From NCBI GenBank assembly GCA_003453695.1, contig DMNK01000075.1:3503-15288 (forward strand): 11,786 nt of DNA, written 5' to 3'. A program made the position numbers and the translations under genes. Of this stretch, positions 1-6,200 are shown piece by piece. Each line of letters opens with the position of its first letter. Position 1 is the first letter of the stretch. Source of the stretch: Acidimicrobiaceae bacterium (GTDB lineage Bacteria > Actinomycetota > Acidimicrobiia > Acidimicrobiales > UBA8190). The notes under the pieces are model-generated. The model was not told the DNA's origin. It saw nothing but the letters and a program-made list of their open reading frames with translations, and did not search any database.

Positions 1-1376
1 CCGTCGGCGACGCCCGGCAACTCGGCCGGGCGGGTGGTGTCGACCACCAGCTCCAGCGCCGGCGTCCACGTCCCGAGCTCGTCCGATTGGGGACGTCGCG
101 GCGCCGAGTCGACCTGCTCCAGCTCGACTAGCTCCTTCTCGGAGACACCCACGACGCCGAGCTCCTGAAACCGACGGGCCTGGGGGAGCACGCTGCGCTC
201 GAGCGACCCCACTGCTTTGTTGTAGGCGTCGACGGCACCGGCCAGCCCCCGGCCCGCCTTGGCCAGGTGGTCGCCGAAGGCACACAGGCGCTTGTACAGG
301 TCGCGCCCGATGTGCTGGACCTTCTGGGCGTTCTCGGCCACCGCCTCCTGCTGCCAGCTGGCAGCGACGGTGCGCAGCAGGGCGATGAGGTTGGTGGGGG
401 TGGCGAGGACCACGTGGCTGGCCATGGCGTGCTCGAGCAGCGTCGGGTCGTGCTCGAAGGCGGCGGCCAGGAGGGGGTCCCCGGGCACGAAGGCGACCAC
501 GAACTCCGGCGAGCGGTCGAACTGCTGCCAGTACTCCTTCTTCGACAGGGCGTCCACGTGGGCGCGCAGCTGGCGGGCGTGCGACACCAGGTGCGCCTGG
601 CGGTCGTGCTCGTCGGTCGACTCGATGGCGTCGACGAAGGCCTGGAACGGGACCTTGGCGTCGACCACCACGCAGCGTGCACCGGGAAGGCGCACCACCA
701 TGTCCGGACGCAGCCTCCCCTCTTCGGTCGTGGCCGTGACCTGTTCGTCGAAGTCGCAGTGCTCGACCATCCCCGCCATCTCGACCACGCGGCGCAGCTG
801 CATCTCGCCCCAGCGCCCCCGCGTGGCCGGGGCGCGCAACGCCGTCACCAGGTTGCGGGTCTCGGCCTGGAGCCGGTCCTGCGACTCGGTCAAGTGGCGG
901 ACCTGCTCGGAGAGCCCGGTGTAGGCCTTCTGGCGCTCGAGCTCCAAGATGCGCAGGCCTTCCTCGTACTTGCCCAGCTGGTCGCGAAGCGGGGACAACA
1001 GTTGCTCGATGGCCTGCTTACGCTGTTCGAGGTCGCCGGTCGCCACCTGCTGGGTCTCCTTGAGGCGGGCGTCGGCGAGCTCGAGGAACTGGGCGTTGTT
1101 GCGCTCGAGCGCCTTGGCCGACAGCTCGGCGAACTCCCCGCTCAGCTGACGGCGCGTCTCGTCCCAGGCTTCCTGGCGCTCAGCGGCGGCAGCGCGCTCG
1201 CGCTCCAGCGTGGCGTGTGCCGCGGCCAGCTCGGCGTGCAGTCCCGACCGCTCCCGTGCCCCGTCGAGCTGGGCGGCGGCCAGCCGGGCGGCGGAACGCC
1301 CCGCCATCACGAGCCCGGCGACGACAGCGCCGACGACGGCCCCCATCAGGGTGGTGACAACCAGCCAGAAGGTCAC
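1..1376 (-). CDS. rmuC: RmuC family DNA recombination protein (3' end cut by window edge)
   Basis: About 458 codons are visible with no stop before base 1, so only the extreme C-terminus is missing; RmuC proteins are usually around 400-520 residues. An N-terminal membrane helix (about residues 3-27, WLVVTTLMGAVVGAVVAGLV) is followed by a long charged coiled-coil stretch (about 35-175) and then the conserved core. The core contains RGRWGEMQLRRVVEMAGM near residues 185-202 and RPDMVVRLPG followed by VVDAKVPF near 222-243. These match the RmuC signature and its restriction-endonuclease-like (PD-(D/E)xK) core. RmuC is known for limiting inversions at short inverted repeats, and the membrane helix suggests anchoring at the inner face of the membrane. 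The GTG at 1376 is the first start codon after an in-frame upstream TGA and begins just before the membrane helix; no good Shine-Dalgarno sequence precedes it. The gene is divergent from the SRPBCC gene. The family call is firm; the exact start is less so. Confidence 0.95.
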   Translation of the reverse strand, partial: MTFWLVVTTLMGAVVGAVVAGLVMAGRSAARLAAAQLDGARERSGLHAELAAAHATLERERAAAAERQEAWDETRRQLSGEFAELSAKALERNNAQFLELADARLKETQQVATGDLEQRKQAIEQLLSPLRDQLGKYEEGLRILELERQKAYTGLSEQVRHLTESQDRLQAETRNLVTALRAPATRGRWGEMQLRRVVEMAGMVEHCDFDEQVTATTEEGRLRPDMVVRLPGARCVVVDAKVPFQAFVDAIESTDEHDRQAHLVSHARQLRAHVDALSKKEYWQQFDRSPEFVVAFVPGDPLLAAAFEHDPTLLEHAMASHVVLATPTNLIALLRTVAASWQQEAVAENAQKVQHIGRDLYKRLCAFGDHLAKAGRGLAGAVDAYNKAVGSLERSVLPQARRFQELGVVGVSEKELVELEQVDSAPRRPQSDELGTWTPALELVVDTTRPAELPGVAD

Positions 1377-1547
1377 GGGAGGACGGTATCGCCGGGGTGT
1401 AACAGCCCCGCGGATGCCCGCTCAGCGCAGGTGACGAGGAATTTTGGGTCCGCTTCTGCTCCGGGCGCTTCCCGCCGTCGCGGCCATCGCTTCCGGGGCC
1501 GCCCGCGCCGGATCCGTGGTCGGCTGGGACCTCACCGCCGGCCCGCC

Positions 1548-1553
1548 TACCAT
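1548..1553 (+). promoter_or_regulatory. Candidate -10 box (TACCAT) for the SRPBCC gene
   Basis: TACCAT fits the actinobacterial TANNNT -10 pattern and would start transcription near 1560, leaving a leader of about 20 bases that contains the ribosome binding site. No convincing -35 hexamer is visible. The 205-base gap between this gene and divergent rmuC (1377-1581) shows nothing else I can name. Confidence 0.3.
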
Positions 1554-1571
1554 CGTGAGGCACCTTGTGCG

Positions 1572-1577
1572 GGAGGT
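1572..1577 (+). promoter_or_regulatory. Ribosome binding site GGAGGT that fixes the start at 1582
   Basis: GGAGGT lies four bases before the ATG at 1582. The same reading frame is open from 1444, 46 codons upstream, but those codons do not look like part of the SRPBCC fold. The binding site therefore favours the shorter protein. Confidence 0.7.
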
Positions 1578-1581
1578 GGTC

Positions 1582-2046
1582 ATGGCGGTACCGACGTCCG
1601 ACGAAGCGCAGGTGAAGGTCGATGCACCCCCGGAGGTCGTCTACGACCTCGTCGCCGACCTGTCCCGCATGGGCGAGTGGAGCCCGGAGTGCTACCGGAC
1701 CGAATGGGTCGGAGAGGTGAAGGGTCCGGTCGTCGGAGCCGAGTTCCTGGGACACAACCGCGTCGGGCCCTATCGCTGGTCGGTCGGCGGCAAGGTCGTC
1801 ACGGCGCAGCGGCCGAGCGAGTTCGCCTTCACGACGTATCTGGAAGGGCACGAATCGACACGATGGCGCTACCGGTTCCAGGGCTCGGGCGACGGAACGG
1901 TGGTCACCGAGTCCTACGAGTACGTCTGGTCGAAGCGACTCATCCGTCTCACCGACGCGCTGTCACCGAGGAAGACGATGCTCCGGCGGGCCATGCGCCG
2001 GACGCTCGAGCGCATCAAAGCAGCCGCCGAGGCGGCCCCCGGCTGA
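1582..2046 (+). CDS. SRPBCC (START-like) family protein, polyketide cyclase/dehydrase-like
   Basis: A 154-residue protein of the usual length for single-domain SRPBCC proteins. The opening VKVDAPPEVVYDLVADLSRM (about residues 11-30) is typical: a first beta strand, then the A-P-P-E-V-V-Y-D-L helix. It is followed by GEWSPEC, a VGAEFLGHNR strand pair, a WSVGGKVV strand, the later strands WRYRF and TVVTESYEY, and a long basic C-terminal helix rich in R and K (about 120-150). The fold forms a deep hydrophobic pocket that usually binds lipids, polyketides or other small hydrophobic ligands. The ligand cannot be told from sequence. There is no signal peptide, so it is cytoplasmic. The strong ribosome binding site and the start of homology both select the ATG at 1582. 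It runs convergently into the secreted protein gene at 2218 and appears to be transcribed alone. Confidence 0.85.
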   Translation: MAVPTSDEAQVKVDAPPEVVYDLVADLSRMGEWSPECYRTEWVGEVKGPVVGAEFLGHNRVGPYRWSVGGKVVTAQRPSEFAFTTYLEGHESTRWRYRFQGSGDGTVVTESYEYVWSKRLIRLTDALSPRKTMLRRAMRRTLERIKAAAEAAPG

Positions 2047-2217
2047 TCGACAGCGCTTGCAGGCGCCATGCGAATCGTCGTGCACATAGACGTCGACCGG
2101 AGCTGGACGGGAACCGTCTGCGCCGCCCGTACCTAGCGCGGGCCCGCTTCACACGCCTGGTTGGGGGACGACACCGTCAAGGGATGCTTCAGATGGACGT
2201 GCCACCGTTCGTGCTGA
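2047..2217. other. Convergent intergenic gap with weak inverted repeats
   Basis: This 171-base gap separates two convergent stop codons, where a two-way terminator would be expected. A 5-bp stem with a 3-base loop (GACGG/CCGTC, 2106-2118) and a 10-base perfect palindrome GCGGGCCCGC (2138-2147) are present. Neither is followed by a T-run, so neither is a convincing intrinsic terminator. Confidence 0.3.
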
Positions 2218-3081
2218 TCAGTCTCCGTCGATGCACGCTCCTGCGCCGTTGTTGGCCGAGTTGCTCCACTCTTCCTGGATCTGCCATTGCGAGCCGTTCG
2301 CCAAGGTCACCGGGAGCTTGGTGTCGTACACGAAGTTGCACTTGTCGCCGATCTCCTGACCGTTCTTGTCGGCCCACCCGGTGACCGGCACGGGGTCGGT
2401 GACCGACTCCATGAATTCATGCGCGGTGGAGTCGGCGAGCGAGCGGGTGCCCTCGGAGTACGGGTTCGGAGGCGGGTCGAACAACTGCCCGGGATCACAT
2501 CCCGACACACCCGAGGTGTTGGGCAGGTAGGCGATCTGGGTCTGCACGCCGTTGATCACCGCCGCCGCGTGCCAGGCGCAGAAGTTCAGGTGCGGCATGG
2601 TGCTCGTGTACACGAGATAGAGGGCGTTGCGGTCCGGGGTGCCGATCACGCGGCCGACCTCGGCGGCGATGGCGGCGGTGGACGGCGAGTGCGTGGGCGG
2701 TGGCGTGGTGGTGTCGAGCAGCGACCCCCCGAACGTCGACGTCGGGGCCACCTGGCCGGGCATGTACTGGGCGGCGATGCCCAGGTAACTGGAACCCCCG
2801 AAGCCGCCGAGCAGGGCCTCGATGCCGGTGCGGGCGTCGCTCGGGAAGCCCGTCTTCGGACCCCACCAGATGGCGTAGGTGGTCGACGCCTGGAGCAGCT
2901 TCCCTCCGCCGTTGACCAGGGGCGGCTGGGTGGAGCCGCCACCGCCCTTCTGGGCGCGGGCGTGCGGCGACGCTGCGGGCGAGGCCCCCACCGGCCCGGC
3001 CAGCGTCAGGGCTCCCACCAGGGCGAGGACGCCGAGCCCCGCCACCAGGAGTGGGCTGTTGTGCAGGCGTTGTCCGATCAT
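2218..3081 (-). CDS. Secreted EXORDIUM/phosphate-induced protein 1-like protein, possible metallopeptidase fold
   Basis: A 287-residue protein read from the ATG at 3081. Residues 1-33 form a signal peptide: a short polar start, hydrophobic LLVAGLGVLALVGALTLAG, then a VGA cleavage site. The mature part starts with a low-complexity A/G/S/P stretch, then YAIWWGP near residue 70. The C-terminal core holds HEFMESVTDP (H about 221), then GWADKNGQEIGDKC (about 235-248), and QIQEEWSN before a final cysteine. As I recall them, plant EXORDIUM/Phi-1 proteins show the same order: HELAE..TNP, a W-containing spacer, EIxDLC, then a VQ-W element near the end. The HE..E pair followed by D and E residues resembles a metal site, but there is no HExxH, so peptidase activity is unproven. 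The role in the bacterium is unknown. An upstream ATG at 3195 would add 38 residues with no signal-peptide character and is disfavoured. The gene is divergent from P1. Confidence 0.65.
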   Translation of the reverse strand: MIGQRLHNSPLLVAGLGVLALVGALTLAGPVGASPAASPHARAQKGGGGSTQPPLVNGGGKLLQASTTYAIWWGPKTGFPSDARTGIEALLGGFGGSSYLGIAAQYMPGQVAPTSTFGGSLLDTTTPPPTHSPSTAAIAAEVGRVIGTPDRNALYLVYTSTMPHLNFCAWHAAAVINGVQTQIAYLPNTSGVSGCDPGQLFDPPPNPYSEGTRSLADSTAHEFMESVTDPVPVTGWADKNGQEIGDKCNFVYDTKLPVTLANGSQWQIQEEWSNSANNGAGACIDGD

Positions 3082-3087
3082 CGCCCC

Positions 3088-3093
3088 ATGGTA
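3088..3093 (-). promoter_or_regulatory. Candidate -10 box (TACCAT) giving a leaderless transcript
   Basis: On the minus strand TACCAT ends seven bases before the A of the ATG at 3081, which is where transcription would be expected to begin. There is no clear Shine-Dalgarno sequence before this ATG (only GGGGCG, immediately adjacent). Both facts fit leaderless transcription, which is common in actinobacteria. No clear -35 is seen. Confidence 0.35.
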
Positions 3094-3209
3094 GGGGCGA
3101 GACCGGCCCGACAGGAGGGCCTTCCGGCCCCTTTCCCGCAATGGGTGTTCGGGCAGCCACGCACAAGGTCGGGTGTCGTTGTTGGTTTCCGGCACGTCAA
3201 TTGCGCAAA

Positions 3210-3236
3210 ACTTGGCCGCGCTAAAGGCCGGCCAAG
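3210..3236. promoter_or_regulatory. Inverted repeat upstream of P1, sharing ACTTGGCCGC with the P2 upstream region
   Basis: CTTGGCCG (3211-3218) and CGGCCAAG (3229-3236) form a perfect 8-bp stem with a 10-base loop, about 48 bases before the P1 start. The left arm lies in the 10-mer ACTTGGCCGC at 3210-3219, which recurs at 10465-10474 at a similar distance from the P2 start. It could be an operator or a structured leader. It is not followed by a T-run, so a terminator is unlikely. Confidence 0.4.
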
Positions 3237-3284
3237 AGGGTCGACTGCCAATCCCGGGGCCCGGCCTCAGGGCGGAGGGAAGAG

Positions 3285-6200
3285 ATGGACGCCAACAACG
3301 AGCAGCCGGCCCGGACCCCCGGGCCGGAAGGGTATGCGCCGTCCCGTCGAGGCCGGAGGGTCCGCCGGGTGGCCGGCGGCGCTGCCGTGGCCATCTTGTC
3401 CGTGGCCGGTCTCGTCGCGCTCAGCGGGCCGGCGCAGGCGGCGACATCCGTGACGCCGGGGTCGGTGACGGTGACCCCGACGACGGCCGGTGCCGGCAGC
3501 GACTACAGCGTGCCGTTCACCGTGAGCGGTTCCGGCGCGCTGGCGCCCGGCGCCACCATCACCCTCACCGCCCCCGACGGCACGGTGTGGCCGGGATCGG
3601 CCAGCTCCTACGCCATCGCCGTCAACAACAGCCACGCCGCCACCGTGCAGAACGTGTCGGTGAGCGACGTCACCGGGCCGGGATCGAACAGCACCAGCGC
3701 CACCGCCAACCAGGTGGTCATCACCCTGGCCACCTCGACCATCACCAACGGCGACCTGGTGACGGTGTCGACCACCGGCACCAGCGCCACCAACCCCACG
3801 ACGGCGTCGACCACCGACGTCATCGACGAGTCGACCTCCGCCGACGCCACCCCGGCCGCCAGCCCGCACTACTCCATCACCGCTGTGCCCGTCGTGACCC
3901 ACCTCGTGGTCACGGGTGGGGACAACCAGTCCTCGAGCGGCGCCTACTCCGTGCCGCTGTCGGTGACGGCCACCGACACCTACGGGAACCCGGTGACCAC
4001 CGCGGCCGGGACCGTGACCTTCACGGCGCCGAGCAGCGGTGCCAGCGTCACCTTTGCAGCTTGTTCGAGCAACCCCCACACCTACCAGTGCGCCAACGCG
4101 CTGAGCGGCGGGGTGGCCACCTCCTCGACCATGACCGCCACGGGCGGCGCCGGCTCCTATTCGGTGACCGCCGCCTTGAGCAGTCCCGCCCTGACCTCAT
4201 CGCCCTTCGCGCTCACCAACCTGCCCGCCCCGCCCGGCGGCTCCTCGGTGACCCCCGAGGCGATGACCCTCAGCTCCCACACCGAGGGAGCCGGCTCCGT
4301 CACCTACACCTTCCCGTTCGTGTCGACCAGTGCCCTGGGTTCGGGCTCCTCCATCACCTTCCTCGCCCCCAACGGCACGGTCTTCCCGGCGTCGACGTCC
4401 AGCTTCACGGTGGCCAACACCAGCCTCGGCGGCGCCTCCCAGACCATCTCGAGCGTCAATCTCGCCAAAGCGGTGGGACCCGGTGCGCCCACCACCGATC
4501 CCGCCTGCAGCAGCGAACAAGGTTCGTTGAGCGGGTCCACCTGCACCAGCACCACCAACAACGAGGTCGTCATCAACCTGGGCACGCCCACGCTGGTGAA
4601 CGCCGGCAACACCGTGACGGTCACGGTCACCGGCATGACCAACCCCACCTTCGCCACCAGCGGTGACGTGGTGGACGAGTCCACGTCCGCCAACACGCTG
4701 CCTGCGGCGACCCCGGCGTACGCCATCAACCCCGGGGCGTTGGCCAGCATCGTGGTCACCTCGGGCAGCAATCAGAGCGCCGAGGTTGGCCACGCCTTCG
4801 GCCAGAACCTCGTCGCCACCGCCCTCGACGGGGCCGGCAACCCGATAAGCGGCGTCGCCGTCACCTTCACGGCGCCAAGCAGCGGCGCCTCGGCCACCTT
4901 CCCCAACACCACCGACACCCAGACCTCGAACACGGGGAGCAACGGCCAGGCCACCGCCCAGGCGCCCACGGCCAACGCCACGGCCGGCCAGTACGACGTG
5001 ACGGCCACCTCAGGCGCGGTCGCCGCCTCTCCGGCGTTCAGACTCACCAACACCACGGCGCCCGGGACACCGGGGGCGCTGACCCTCGGCTCGAACACCG
5101 AGGGGGCGAGCGGCGTCACCTACACCGTGCCCTTCACCACCACCGCCGCCTGCCCGGCCACCTGCACCTTCACGCTCGTCGCCCCGAACGGCACCGGGCT
5201 CCCGGCCTCCCCGGGCAATTACTCGGTGGGCGTGAACAACGGCGACATGGCCAGCGTGTCGGGCGTGATCGTGTCGGCGGTGACCGGGCCGGGCGCCGAC
5301 ACCGTGAGCGCCACGCCCAATCAGGCGGTCATCAGCCTGAACCCCTCCACCATCGCCGCCGGCGACCTCCTGACGGTGACCATCACAAGCGTCAGCAACC
5401 CCACCACCGCCTCGACGACCGACGTGGTGGACGAGGCGACCTCGGCCGACCAGACCCTGGCGGCCAGCCCCGCCTACGCCATCAACCCCGGAGCCGCCTC
5501 CCAGCTCGTGGTGACGGGCGGCGACAACCAGGCAGCGGGTGTCAACGAACCCTTCGCCACGCCGCTCAGCGTCACCGTGGAGGACGCCGCCGGTAACACG
5601 GTGCCCGGGGCCGGCTTCGCCGTGCTGTTCGCGGCCCACAGCATGGGCGCCAGCGGGACCTTCGATCCGGCGGGCTGCTCCGGGAACACCGGCGCCACTC
5701 CGGCCTACCAGTGCATCACGTCCACCAACGCCAGCGGGGTGGCCACGGCGTCGGCGTTCACCGCCAACAGCACAGCGGGCCCGGACATCGTCACCGCCAG
5801 CGCCGACCCCGTGACCAACGGGACGTTCAACTTGACGAACGTGCCCGTGCTCACACCGGGCGGGATCACCGTGAACCCCGATACGGCAGCCTCGAGCGCC
5901 ACGTACACCGTCCCCTTCACCACCAGCGCCGCCGGTGGCATCCCCGCCTCTGGTGCCTGCCCGGCGAACTGCACCATCACCCTGGTGGCGCCGAACAACA
6001 CTGCGCTCCCGGCTTCGGCCGGCTCCTACGCCGTCACGGTCAACCACAACCACGCCGCCACCGTGTCCTCGGTCGCCGTGAGCAAGGTGACGGGCCCGGG
6101 GTCGAACAGCGTCAGCACCACCAACAACCAGGTGGTCATCACGTTGTCGGCATCCTCGATCGCCTCCGGTGACCTCGTCACGGTGACCATCGCCGGTGTC

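Noticed and set aside
1444..1581. A 46-codon N-terminal extension of the SRPBCC protein from an upstream start
   Set aside because: The SRPBCC fold begins right after the ATG at 1582, which has a good ribosome binding site. The extension would overlap the likely promoter box.
2138..2147. The palindrome GCGGGCCCGC as a regulator site
   Set aside because: It lies between two converging stop codons, where an operator is unlikely. Short GC palindromes are frequent in such DNA.
267..2384. A 705-codon open frame on the plus strand across rmuC, the SRPBCC gene and part of the secreted protein gene
   Set aside because: It crosses three genes supported by recognisable motifs in other frames and is itself low in complexity. 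It is a high-GC shadow.
3173..4666. A 497-codon plus-strand open frame overlapping the start of P1 in another frame
   Set aside because: Its translation is dominated by H, R, G and Q repeats produced by reading the Thr/Ala/Ser-rich units out of frame. It has no ribosome binding site and no motif.
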